A DNA stretch of 64,000 nucleotides from Exophiala sp. HKRS030 (lineage: Eukaryota > Ascomycota > Eurotiomycetes > Chaetothyriales > Herpotrichiellaceae). Shown here piece after piece: positions 46,401 through 60,041 of the stretch (position 1 is the first letter of the stretch; every line of letters starts with the position of its first letter). Position numbers and translations under genes: made by a program. The notes under the pieces are model-generated. The model was given only the letters and a program-made list of their open reading frames with translations, ran no database searches and was not told the DNA's origin. Where the stretch lies: positions 2,046,001 through 2,110,000 of the forward strand of contig JAHWDD010000009.1 in the NCBI GenBank assembly GCA_023897205.1, in the 5' to 3' direction.

Positions 46401-46753
46401 AGCGTTTCCGTCGAAGTTGCTGAGGGATGATGCCCCAGACTCCCGATAATTCGAAGTCATTGGGTAGCATTGAGAACCGGAGGTAACACGGTGTGCATCA
46501 TACGAAGGCGGCGGTGGTGATAAATCCGAAGGTGGGCTATCAGCCGAGTCTCTATTTGGTTGCGGATTACCGTCAAGCCTTGGTGGGACGTCGAATCGAG
46601 AACCGTCATGAGAAAGGCCATAATGCGGCACTATGGCTAGAGAAATTAGTCTTTGAAAGAACCATCTCACTGTACAGTCTTGCCTTTTTGGAAGAAAGGA
46701 TGCATCTGAGCAGACCGTCCTGATCCATTGCCGCAATCCAGGACCGCCGCCAT
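43407..46753 (-). CDS. ELG1: ELG1/ATAD5-like AAA+ clamp-unloader subunit
   Basis: The large subunit of the alternative RFC that unloads PCNA after replication. I model two exons, complement(43407..46578, 46671..46753), 1084 residues: MAAVLDCGNGSGRSAQMHPF..., then a 92-nt intron (GTGAGA...CCAAG) into LDGNPQPNRDSADSPP. A continuous frame also exists from an ATG at 46853, but its N-terminus lacks family character, while the spliced form begins with the HPFFQKGKT motif common in fungal homologues. The AAA+ core has Walker A GPCGCGKTA and Walker B-like LILFEEVDILFEED (Asp-Glu replaced by Glu-Glu), then SSKRPVIMTCNSLESVP and DLFTVLAFDRPQP. An acidic patch (SDDDDDQSF) precedes the ATPase, and a basic stretch (PPTKKRRKRKTDG) may be a nuclear signal. 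Confidence 0.85.
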
Positions 46754-47211
46754 TCACTTCCTGGCTCCTTGAACTCGAATTGTTGGTGGCATGAATACTG
46801 TAGTGCCGGCGAGATGTGTCTGAAGATCTAGCTGCCAGAGTGCTCCAGAACAAGGTGCACCATGGAGCACGAAGATCAGGCCTTCGTTGTTAAGTAACTA
46901 GTATGGTCACAGGAAAATGCGCGTGTCTCTCTCAAAGACACTGAAGTGGCCGAGATGAAGCGCGTCGGTGACGCGATTACCGATAGTCTAGGGGGCAATT
47001 AGTCCGTAGATAGTGTGCTACTTTTTGAGCGGGAGATCGACCGCTAGATGATTTAACCAGCCCTGGGCTGCTGAGGCTACTACAGTAATTGCCAGCCACG
47101 GCAAAACTGCGGCAGCAGTTTCTCCGCAGCCTGTGAATTTTTGTCAAGGCTTGCGAACATCCTCAAGACATCTGGTTTCAGCAAGACAGGAAATATGCCA
47201 ACGCCCTGACA
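46754..47211. other. Divergent promoter region, ELG1 / UTP8
   Basis: The 458 bases separate two housekeeping starts. A GCAG/CAGC-rich patch lies near 47106-47130. No gene is visible. Confidence 0.5.
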
Positions 47212-49913
47212 ATGGAAATCTCTGCTCCACATCCTCTAGTGAGGCTTCCGCGCACTGCACGACCAGATGCTGCGACTCATGTTGGCCCAGTTTTCACAGT
47301 GCGTGACGGATCAAAAAGAAGGAGGAAGGAAATTTGTGCTGCGGTGGATGGAAACTCTCTGAATATATACGAAGTATGATTATAGAAGCTGCGGTTGCAC
47401 TACATTGTCACTAACTTCTCCAGGCGCAAGATGGAAATATCTTGACCTCATATCCGGTACCACCAAATTCTTCCTTCTCCGGTCCGCCATGCTCAATCCG
47501 TGTTGCGGTAGATGACAAGACACACCGAAAATCCTATTGTGCCATAAAGCTGCAGTCCTTGCAGATACAATTATTCGAAAGCCTTGATGGTGAACAGCAG
47601 GATGTCAAATCTGTCAGAAGTCCTCAACTCGACGGACAGGAGCCTGTCCTGCTTGTTGATGTCTTGCCGCTTTCCGGAAACCAAGTCCTAGTCGCCCAAG
47701 CCAATGGTAACCTTACAATATTTTCTGCGGATCTGGATAGAAGAGTAGCCAGGATATCATTGAATACTAAAGAGCATCCTTACCTCCAGGTTCTTGCGGT
47801 ACAGCACCTCACGTCGGCGGATGCAGAGAAGTCGGTCTTGAAGCAGCGATCGGACCTGCTAGGTGATATCAAGGCTAATACTTCTTACATCGCTCTCGCA
47901 TACACCAAGGCTCTACCTGATGATGACGATCGAAGACTGTTCTACGGTGTGTGGCCAGTCAACCTCACCGAAGGGGGAAATCTGCTTCAAATGGCCTCTG
48001 TTACGCCCTTGTTTGAACATGAAATCCTGCAGCATGGCAACGCAAAGGATAGGCGCTGCACCTTCGGCCACCATGCTTCTCATCTTTATGTTAAGTCTGG
48101 AGCAACATTTTCGACGTATGATCTCTCGAAGGTGATACCTGCTTCTGTTTCTACCTTAAACACCGCTGTCAATGGGAGCTATGAAATCATGGCCATCACA
48201 CCGGCATTCGCCATTTTCTCTTTCCAAGATTCTCTGCGGCTTTATGACCTGAAATATCAATCGATACGACTGCAACAGAACACCTCCAGGACCAGTCTTA
48301 AACGAAAACGACACCGAATGACTGCGGAAGGTCAAATTGGCCCTGTGGAATTCATCACATACCTGAGCCACTCAGCACGTGTCATTGGAAGACGTCGCCA
48401 TCATCTGGTCGCGATCGATGTATCCTTATCAACTGGTTCTAAGAAGGAGTTACAAGTCGGAAGTCAATTGCTTCAGAATATTGGACTCGGCGTCAACCTT
48501 CATGTCGAAGCATGTCGCTTAGGTGGAAACTTTCCGAAACTTTCCATCGGCTCATCTGGCGACAATGTATTGTCAAGTAAGGGTTGGGCTCTCGTACGAA
48601 AGAGGCTCGATGAATTGTCAGAAGCAGGTGATGTAATGGGTTTCGAGGAGGCATTCGCCACGGACCTCATGTCGGGTTCGCTGCAGTCATCCTTGCCTCA
48701 AACTATGGTCGAAGATCTCCCTTCAACTCGTCTGGCGATCCCAGATGTCAAAATCAACTATCTCCTAGCCAAGATATTCCACATCGACTCGCTCCAAAGC
48801 GTCACCCAAGATGGACACTCTGATGCAAGGCTGAAGATTCAGCTTCCCTCATTCAAGTTGATAATCTGGCTTTCGAGATTGGGTTTGCTCTCTCATATTG
48901 GAGTGAAGCGAGCCGTATCAGCACATAGCTCTAGATCCGCGGAGCATGTGAAACTTCAATCTATTGCAGGTGCACTTCTGGAGGTCGATCCAAGCCTGAA
49001 GTTACTAATTGAATGCCTCGAGGCTGGATTCAGTCCATACGTCGACGAGCAAGCTACGGTAGCCCAGACGCTTCTGGCTCGAGCATTGACCGTCGTAGCT
49101 GATGCGGCTTCAGCTCCGAAATCAGATGCAACGAGTCCTGAAGGAGGTGGCATACCGGATATGCAAATACAGACATTGGAGACATCCACTTCCGATCCAA
49201 CGTGGTTGCCACCTCAGCTCCAGAAAGCATTGATTTTGTCATTGAACAAGTTGGGTGCCGGCTCGACCCAAACAATCACCAAGAGTCTGAGATCCCTTTT
49301 CACCCAACGCGAGACATTAGCTCTAATCCAGTTTTTACGCCAACAGCTGTTTCAGGGTGGCCACACGCGATCGTTCCAAAGCATGCCTCCCATAGAGACC
49401 GACAGCAAGGTCTCAGTCATGCAGCTCAGCGCGATTATCAACATCTTAACAAGTTGTGTAGATGCTATCGGGCCTCTGGGACTTATCGGTGCTCTGGAAA
49501 ACGAGGATTTTGTTGGCAATATAATTCCAGATCTTGTGACTGAAATTACACACGCCACCGAGAGCCTGGGGGATGCCACCGAACTGCAAGGTATACTCCG
49601 AGAGACGCTGAGGTACGAGGAATCGATACGAAAGCATGAGAGTGCAGGTGGTCGTCTCCAAGTCAGTGGCCCAGCTGCCAGACTTACCCAACAGCCCGGA
49701 AAGATAGTCACATTATACTCCGAAAACACCAAAGAAGACGATGGCTTCCAGCTGCGTGGCGGACTCCCACTTGCCCTTCGAGCCGACAATGTGATCAGTC
49801 CGTACAAGGTCAGAAAAGGAGGTGGGCAGGTGTTGAAGCGGAGTGCTCGAGAAATGAGCATGTTGGAGAGCATGAGTAAGGGGCAATATTCGTTTGAGCG
49901 TTTAGTTCTGTAG
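47212..49913 (+). CDS. UTP8: U3 snoRNA-associated protein Utp8
   Basis: A t-UTP/UtpA subunit needed for pre-rRNA transcription and early 90S processing; yeast Utp8 also has a role in tRNA export. Two exons, 47212..47373 and 47424..49913, 883 residues. The 50-nt intron (GTATGA...CTCCAG) joins NSLNIYE to AQDGNILTSYPVPP, a typical first propeller blade. The N-terminal beta-propeller covers residues about 1-400 (VLLVDVLPLSGNQVLVAQANG, FTVRDGSKRRRKE). The C-terminal helical half includes WALVRKRLDELSEAGDV, a variable serine-rich stretch, and the conserved tail GLIGALENEDFVGNII. The start was chosen because it is the first ATG in frame with exon 1, in context ACAATGG. Confidence 0.88.
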
Positions 49914-50749
49914 GTCAGCGGAGTGAGCATGCAGATGAATCGAATTGAACGTCTTTCCTTCTGATCTATGGCTCGCGGCCACCTACCTGGGCTGTTGGTG
50001 ATTTCCACCCGCATAATGAACCGAGAAAGGGATGGCAAGAAGCGAGATAAACCATAGTTCACTAACAACAATAGCGGGTTTGTTAATTTGAGTATCTCCC
50101 CTATCAGCTGTCGGGATGTAAATAGTGAAGAAGCCATTCTCAAGAGGACCAGCTTGCCTTGGGAGTGTTCTAGAAAAGGATTTTCCTTGTTGCCATGAGA
50201 CAAACAAATGCTACGAACTGGTAGCCCTGGTCATCACAGGCCAATTGTAGAAATGCGATAGAACTAGCCTTGTCGGCGGCCGCTAGAGTCGCAAACGTAG
50301 ATCCTCGCTTCATTCTGCCACTCCACACATCAGTCTGGATCAAGATTACGCTGGAGACGAGCTTTGTGACCATTTGTCTTCTGTACGCTTGAAAGCAATC
50401 AGAGACTGGCACGGCCTTCTGCCAAACACATTGGAGCAGAACAAAAGGGCAGAACCGAACACGATTACACTCTCCTGTCTCGCATCCTTCAATTAGCCAA
50501 CGCTATAGCGCCCGACGACGTCCAGACGAAAGCATCCACCTCCGCACCAGACGAATTGCATATCGATCGAACTCCTATCCAGGACGATTCGGCGCTGTAT
50601 TCGTACCATTGAACAAGCCGGGGCTCTGGATTTGGCTTCCACGAGTAGGTCCGCAGTTGACGGGTGACCGGCCCTCCCTGCGGCTGAAGAGCAAGGATCT
50701 ACAGCCATCCCCCAGGCGCTACATGCCTGTGCACTAGAGAGGACACATC
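49914..50749. other. Gene-free region between UTP8 and STE50-like gene
   Basis: The 836 bases hold the UTP8 3' flank and the STE50-like promoter. Short frames on both strands lack support. Confidence 0.5.
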
Positions 50750-52452
50750 ATGGCTTTTCCCAGTGGAACTACGTATCATGCAGATTCTGACGCCGACGAT
50801 GAGTATGAGAGAAGCGTCATGACTTCACCAACCCAACTACACACAGACTCCGAGACGTCCTCCGAACCTGCCTCGAACGAACATACTCCCACCACCTTCG
50901 ATCCCGCTGGAGAAGAGTCAAGTTTACCGAGAACAATAATAACAGAATGGACGCCGGAAGAGTGTGCACAATTTGTCGCCAGTCTGAACCTGCGTCAGTA
51001 TTGCCAGGCTTTTATAGGTATGGAAGACAACCTCAGAGAAGGAGTAGACTAACAAGGTGGACAGAACATGGTATCGAAGGCGAGGCGCTTGTGGCCCTTA
51101 AACATGAAGAACTCAAGGAGATGGGCATAGCCAGCGTCGGCCATCGGCTGACCATACTGAAGAATGTGTACGACTTGAAAGTGAGGCAGGACATCCAAGT
51201 CGAACCAGACGACTATATTCCACCGAGTAAGACCGGCAAGACGCGGCGTGAAGCAGCCCGCTAACGTGTTTTATCAGCCGCCGAGGTCAACCCACGGCAC
51301 GAAATGGCCACGAAAGAAGACATCAATCGCCTAGCCCGATCTCTCATCCGTCTGCGGGAGGAGCGAATAGCACAAGCTGAAGCGCAGCTGACCAGGCTGG
51401 CCGACGACTACCGCAAGCTGCGACAGGAACTCCTCCCTGTTTTCAAGATGGCCAAAGAACGCTCTGAACCTCTACCTTATGCTCCCCACCAATCCTCAAC
51501 CCTCAGCCCGGAAATGTATCAACAAGACCAACCCTCTCCCCTACCTCCAGTCCTCACGACGCAGCCTGCTCCTGAAAAGTCAAGTCTTACTAGGACTTTC
51601 TCTAAGAAGCTGGGCTTGAGCTCGACGCCGAAGAACAACTCGCCTACACACATCCCCAGCACTATCCACGAGGGTAGGACGTTTGCAGATAACTCGTCGC
51701 TTGACCCCAGTGCTGCGGCAAGCCTGGCAAGCAATTCGTTAACGGCACAAATGTCAGGCGGAGCAATGCCTCACCCTAGCCCTGGCATTCCCTCACCTAC
51801 ATCTCCATTACCGTACCAGCATCAGCCACTCGCACCACGAAGTTATTCGCGAGATGGGAATAACATGTCGAGATACGATGGCTCAGATGACCCTCGGACG
51901 AGTCAAGTGACTGGTGAACGCGAGCCGCCAACGTCAGCAAAGAGTGCCAGTGCGAAGATCAACCCGACAAATTCTACGATATCGAACGCAAGCACACTAA
52001 TACCTCCGAGAGAACAGTCAGCAAGTGTGCCGCCACAATTACCATCCAGTGCGGCTGGTGGGCATACGCCTGGCAGCGGTGCAGAGGCGCCGAGTGTAGA
52101 GATCTTCAAGTCTTTCCGCGTGGGGCTGGAAGATCCTTGCTACAAGGTTCTGCCGGCTGCGTTGCGGAAGTACAATATCCAAGCAGATTGGCGGCAATAT
52201 GCTTTGTACATTGTGTACGGGGACCAAGAGCGGTGTGTTGGCCTCGAGGAGAAGCCGCTCGCTCTGTTCAAGGACTTGGACAAGGAAGGCAAGAAGCCAA
52301 TGTTCATGCTGAGGAAGCTGGCGAATCCGATCAATGAGCCAGGAAGTGCGGCCACTGGAGGTACGAAGCCCTTGGGGAGTGCCGGACAGCTTTCAAGTTC
52401 GGCAAGTGTGCGGAGTGCAATGCCACAGAACCTCCCCGGTGGCGTTCTTTAG
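50750..52452 (+). CDS. STE50: STE50-like SAM/RA adaptor of MAPK signalling
   Basis: Couples the MAPKKK Ste11-type kinase to Cdc42/Ras-family inputs in pheromone, osmostress and filamentation signalling. Three exons, 50750..51017, 51065..51226, 51278..52452, 534 residues. The introns (47 and 51 nt) rebuild QAFIEHGIEGEALVALKHEELKEMGI and DYIPPTAEVNPRHEM. The SAM domain spans residues about 66-135 (EWTPEECAQFVASLNL, then LTILKNVYDLKV). A short coiled-coil follows (EDINRLARSLIRLREERIAQAE). A Ser/Pro-rich, probably disordered middle leads to the RA domain at about residues 395-475 (IFKSFRVGLEDPCYKVLPAAL, then DDQ-like YGDQERCVGLEEKPL). Domain order matches yeast Ste50 and A. nidulans SteD. Confidence 0.92.
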
Positions 52453-52934
52453 CGTCGTCCATTCGGCGGTTGCAGAAGATGGACGACAAGAGATTACAGT
52501 TGTAAAGACTATTCGTGTTGGGCTTTGGATCATGTCTAAGAGCGCGCAAGATCCAAGTATGTATGTTACGGATTTGAGGTTGGACGACAGCGAAAATCCT
52601 TTGGTTAGGGGGTGTCCCATTAGCGAGAACAATGCAAAGTGGCCCTTTGGAGGTGGCCTTTTGAGAATTTGAACGTGAAGCGTTGCAGGCTACACATTTT
52701 TCATTGCGACCCCCTGCCTCGTAACCTTGGTCGTTGGTCTGCAAAAAGTCTTCGCCGTGAGGCGGCCGCCCTTGTCTTGGGGGTGCGCTTGAGTACAACT
52801 TTCGAAAGAATAGAATGGTATGCTCCGCCTATCCAATACACACCCTGATGGCCATATTCAATTCGTATCCAGCCTCCTATTACAACTTTTGATCCAGATT
52901 GATCTACTGTTGGCATGCATTACTCCGTAAACTC
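52453..52934. other. Convergent intergenic region
   Basis: The 482 bases between the STE50-like and ENY2-like stops hold one TACTCCGTA copy at 52921-52929, right next to the ENY2-like stop. No gene is visible. Confidence 0.5.
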
Positions 52935-53468
52935 TCAGTCACTCTCATCTTGAATCGGCTCCACAACATCTTTGATCTTGCCCTTGAGAAAATTCACGCC
53001 CATCTCGACGGTTGTCTCGGGTATGCGCACATCGGGTAAGCCGTCTGGACCTCCCGACCATTCTTTACTCAGGGCTATCGCGTTGTTCCCTGTGACCCCT
53101 CCTCCTGTTGTTGCGCCGTTCGTCGCTGTCGACGTCGACGTGCCGTTCGTTTTGCTGTTGATGTTGGAATTTGAGGATGCGGCTGATGTGTTGGATTTGG
53201 GGATTTTGGCTCGCCGTAGGACTTCGGTCAACAATTCGGGAAACGTGTCGCAGGTCCCGTTGCGCAAGAGTTCGAGGGAAAGCGCGCGCACTCGGTCCGT
53301 CCAGCCCGTCCGGGCCAGTGAGTCGGCGAGAATGTCTGAGAGGTCGGAGATTTGGCCCGTCGCGCGGAGGTGGGCGATGAGCGCCTGTGAGGTCTCTGGC
53401 GGGAGCGAGGTCGACGTCGAGGTCAGGGATGTGGGAGTCGGGATTTGGATTTGTGGTGGATCAGACAT
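52935..53468 (-). CDS. Small protein resembling ENY2/Sus1 with a low-complexity insert
   Basis: A single-exon protein of 177 residues. The core resembles the helical fold of ENY2/Sus1, a SAGA deubiquitinase and TREX-2 mRNA export subunit: ALIAHLRATGQISDLSDILA, then LARTGWTDRVRALSLELLR, then TFPELLTEVLRRAKIPK. The GW motif and the C-terminal IPETTVEMGVNFLKGKI segment line up with the final helix of the family. Between them lies an insert of about 50 residues rich in Asn, Ser, Thr and Gly. Length is therefore longer than the usual 95-110 residues. The call is by pattern only and could be a different small helical family. It is divergent from CDC48. Confidence 0.45.
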   Translation of the reverse strand: MSDPPQIQIPTPTSLTSTSTSLPPETSQALIAHLRATGQISDLSDILADSLARTGWTDRVRALSLELLRNGTCDTFPELLTEVLRRAKIPKSNTSAASSNSNINSKTNGTSTSTATNGATTGGGVTGNNAIALSKEWSGGPDGLPDVRIPETTVEMGVNFLKGKIKDVVEPIQDESD

Positions 53469-54785
53469 GGTTGTTGGAGGAAACGAGGGATGGGAAAGTC
53501 GGGTGTTGTGAAGGTGTCAGCGTCGTTCTGGACGCTTGGTGTCTGTCCCAGACAGACTCTGTGCTCCAACGGCTTCTGATTCCACAGTTGTGGTTTTTGG
53601 GTGTTCACTTGAGATCGCTTCCCTCGGTGGTATGGCTCCTGCTGCGATGGTGTACAGAGCAACGGTTTCAGTACTCGTAAAAGCAAGAAGAATCGATTCG
53701 ATAGAGGCGGGGATCCGTTGTAGAAAATCGATTTATGCCCGCGGTAGCTGTCCAGCAGCACTGACGATGACAATGTAGTTGTGAAGCAAAACGATTCAGA
53801 AGTTATAGAACAATGAGATATCCAAGTCTCGTATTATAGAATGCGTTCATTGAGGTATGCGAGAGTCTTGAAGTAGAGTTGTTGGGTATTATGAAATAAA
53901 TTCCTTTCTCCGCATGAGGGCGGAAAGTGTACAAGGGTGACCATCCGGGCGGAGCGGAAACCCGCATACAGGTACGAATACTAGATACGGACAGACGGAA
54001 TTAATGATAAGGAATCTCCGGTATGTTACTCTATTGATGTGGGATTGCTTCTGGTTGATTTGTACAGAGGAGGACTAGTGATGGGTACGACAAGTGCATT
54101 ATGAAGTGAGGCAAGAAAATTAACGAGTGAGTATGCGCCATGATTGATCATCGTGATTCGATAGCGAAGAGCGGCGTCTTGATAATCTCCAATGGCTCAA
54201 ACCAAGGTGATGGTGTCACCGACTTGTTGGAAGGGGAATGTCCAAGGACACCCGTAGACAGCTGCACATGTATGCAGCGATAACCCTTCCACATACGTGC
54301 ACAAGTACTGCAGCTGCCTAGTTGAAAAGATGATGAGAGGTGTAGCGTAAACAATAGCAAACAATTGTCAGCCTTGTACTCTTACTGAGTAAATAGGTGA
54401 ATAGTGGCAAGGCCGACGAATGGGCGCTGTGAGAAGATTCCATGCGCTTCTCAGCAGGCGGCAACTAGACGACGTGTTTGGGACGCTGACTTGTCATTAA
54501 CCAGAGCGCGCCAAGCCCAGCCCAGTCTCATCTTCCCCTGCGGCTACATCACCGTTTCCCGTCCTTCTGGCAGCTTGCTCTTCACCACAACATCACATCT
54601 TTCTCATCACTGCCTGTATCAAAAGGCTTCTTCATCTTTTCATATTTGCTGCGTCGTCTAGATCCATCCTTCGTTTTCCATCCTCCGGCTTCAAGGTCTA
54701 GCAGTTCCTTCAGATCCAAACACCGGTTTCCGGAGCAATTAGTACCATCGATCTTGCCATCTAGATACACCTCACAACAGCCATC
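53469..54785. other. Long divergent promoter region, ENY2-like / CDC48
   Basis: At 1317 bases this is among the longest spacers in the window. It is mixed in composition and carries no gene with support. The last 200 bases (CT/CATC-rich) look like the CDC48 5' UTR. Confidence 0.5.
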
Positions 54786-57467
<2,682 letters not shown>

Positions 57468-58069
57468 GGCATGAGTGCAACATAGGGTAATTGATAACTG
57501 GTGCAGTATCTGCATGGCAATGAAAGTGGAAGAAGGTTGGCGTTGCGAGTCACCAAGCTCGAGATCTCTACGGAGTACCCAGGTGGCGAGGCATGGCTCT
57601 AGCATTTTGTTACAAATGGGCCACCGACTTTGTTGTATTCTAACTAGAGAATCAAGTGAATAAAATAGAATGGGTGAACACAGTATGAATATTCCGTACT
57701 TTGCAATAGCGTGTGATGTTTTCTTGGAGGATTTTGTAGTTTACAATGCATAAAGGCCATCGATGTAGGGAGTACTCCGTAATGCACCAGCAACAATCAG
57801 CCTTGTGCAAACATGACGCCGATGAAATCATAGCGAAATGAGGCTGACACAAAAAAAGGCCCGCACGGTCGATTAATGCACGCCCATTGTCGATCCGAAC
57901 GCTGCCGCCTTGGGAGGAGCCTTGACTCGGTTTCATCTCTAATTTCCCCATTCTTTCCATCCTTACAGTACATCCTTCCTTTGTTCTTTTTACGGAATCA
58001 AAAAGTCGAAATACACGAATTATTGCGCGACTGTGTAAACGTTTTGGCGGCGATCCTGCTCTCGCGAAG
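57468..58069. other. Intergenic region, CDC48 3' flank and KEI1 promoter
   Basis: The 602 bases hold two copies of TACTCCGTA (57569-57577 reversed, 57773-57781 direct) and no gene. Confidence 0.5.
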
Positions 58070-59277
58070 ATGGGCATCTCTGCGTATCTCCACCGCCTAG
58101 GAAGGCCCAAGGTATGTGTGATGATGTGATGTTTCTTTCTTTCTCAGACCCTGCGCCGCATCAACCGACCTGGGTTTACTTTGCTGAATTTTCCCACATT
58201 GCGGTTGGGGGACTCGATAATCGAAAGATTCGTAGAAGTCCATAAGCTGACTCTTTTCTGCTGTTGTAGCGCTTCCTTTATACCATGACCCTCTCGACCG
58301 GCGCTTCCCTCATCACCCTCTCCCTCCTCATCAACAAGCTCGCGGGCTTCTACGGCATTCTGGCCTTGTTCACGGGCTACCACCTGTCGGGATTCCAGTT
58401 GAGCATGTACGTCTACAGTGTGCTGGGCTTGATCTTGACGGCATACCTGGCGCCGTTCATCCGGAAACAGACCCCTCTCCAGTGTCTTGCGCTGGCTTGG
58501 TTCTACGTGCTGGACAGTGTCATCAACGCGGCATACACCGCGGCCTTTGCCGTGACGTGGTTTCTTGTACTTGTGCAGCACGACGGCAAGAGCAGTGGCT
58601 CAAAGGGACCCGGACACGGGATGATGGACGACACCTCAGGATTCACCAGCCCGGAAAAGAATGTGAGCCGTGTGGAGGTCGTCGCGAACCCGGCTGCCGG
58701 CGTGACTGCCGGACAGGATGCCGTTGCTGCCGGTGTCCCCGCCGACAGCCCTGCGAGCAGCGGCATCGGTGATGGCGTGTTGGGGACGGAGAGCATGAAC
58801 AGCATCGGTGTCATTGTCATGCTCTGGACCATTCGAGCATATTTCTGTCTGATCATTCTCGCCTGGGCACGCATGGTCGTCAGGCAACATATCGCGTCCA
58901 CCACTAATCACGGTGTGAAGGCTGGTACCGCTGCGGCAAATTCTGAAACCGGCATGGTGGAAAATCCATTCGCCGAAACAAAACCCCAAGGTCGAGGGTG
59001 GAAGGGGAAACTCGGTCGTGCCATGGTCAGCGTCGGACGGAGTTATTGGTTGGGCAACGACGAGGACGACAGCTGGATGCAAGGGATGAAGTTCAGGAAA
59101 AGCACCGAGTTTGGTACCATGCTCAATAAGATTGAGAGCCAGTCCGGCGCTGGACTCGCGGAGCGGGAGAGGAGACGACGGTCGGGGACGGGTCCTCCCT
59201 TGCCGAGTGCCGGACTTGATCTACAGCAGGGTAAAGAAGATGGGAAGACGTTGCAGGTTCCAACACAGAACTTGTGA
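58070..59277 (+). CDS. KEI1: Kei1: inositol phosphorylceramide synthase regulatory subunit
   Basis: Kei1 (DUF1753) partners the IPC synthase catalytic subunit Aur1 in the Golgi and is needed for fungal complex sphingolipids. Two exons, 58070..58111 and 58270..59277, 349 residues. Exon 1 codes just MGISAYLHRLGRPK and splices (158-nt intron) to RFLYTMTLSTGASLITLSLL. Membrane segments follow: LINKLAGFYGILALFTGYHLSG, MYVYSVLGLILTAYLAPFI, LALAWFYVLDSVINAAYTAAF and a later IGVIVMLWTIRAYFCLIILAWA. Between the third and fourth is a long Gly/Ala/Ser-rich loop. The cytosolic tail ends with a basic cluster (ERERRRRSGTG); yeast Kei1 is Kex2-processed at a dibasic site, but whether this one is cleaved is unknown. 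Confidence 0.88.
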
Positions 59278-60041
59278 GAAGGGTTGGACTGAAGCTGGAA
59301 AAAAACGGGACAAGAGAAGATGTCCACGCGCTTTGGCTCAGTCGCTGCAAACCTTCAAGATTGGTAGCCGAAACGAGATCCTCACGGAATGTTAGCAAGT
59401 TCTCCTCAGAGCAGCTGGACCTGGGTCACAAAGTGATTTTCCTATGGAAATCCTCGCTTGCGGCCGGACTTCTCGAAAGCTGAATCTCGGTGTTTTGGTG
59501 ACGATGAAACTTGGAGGGCTAGGTGCAGAACAGGTATCTTTACGATTTCAAGGTCAAAATACACGGCGTTTGTGTTGCTTGCATTGGACTAATAGGACAA
59601 CGTTGGTGGAAACGGGTTTGGAAATACCTGAGACAGTCATCAATATATAATGAGCATATATTCCTTACCGGCTTGGGAATCAATAATTTCCCTCGGACTC
59701 CAATGAACGTTAACAGCACTCAAAAGGACAAAGTAAATCGTCTACTTAGGTACTATATGAGATGCCCTTGGGACCAATGGTAATGGTTCGGCCAACGACA
59801 ACGGAATATAAGGGCTTGCAATGAATCAACCGGATTGATTGGAAAGGGTCTCTTGAATGTGGATTGTAATCGTCTTGTATCATACCGAGTATCATGGTTT
59901 ATAATCTTTATAGGAAACGGAAAGCCCCCAACTCCCCCTTTTCCCACTCGACGGTGGTTTTCCCAAAAACTCCATCAGCCCGTCCAAGGTAGTAATAGTA
60001 TTATTGTTTTTTTAAAAAAAAAATAAAAAAAATTCAAACGA
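59278..60041. other. Convergent intergenic region
   Basis: The 764 bases between the KEI1 and GT2 stops hold no gene. A dense poly-T/poly-A tract at 60005-60033 lies just 3' of the GT2 stop on its strand. Confidence 0.5.
60005..60033. repeat. T/A homopolymer tract
   Basis: A T-run followed directly by two A-runs, about 29 bases almost free of G and C. It sits in the 3' UTR position of the minus-strand GT2 gene and may serve as part of its polyadenylation region. Confidence 0.7.
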
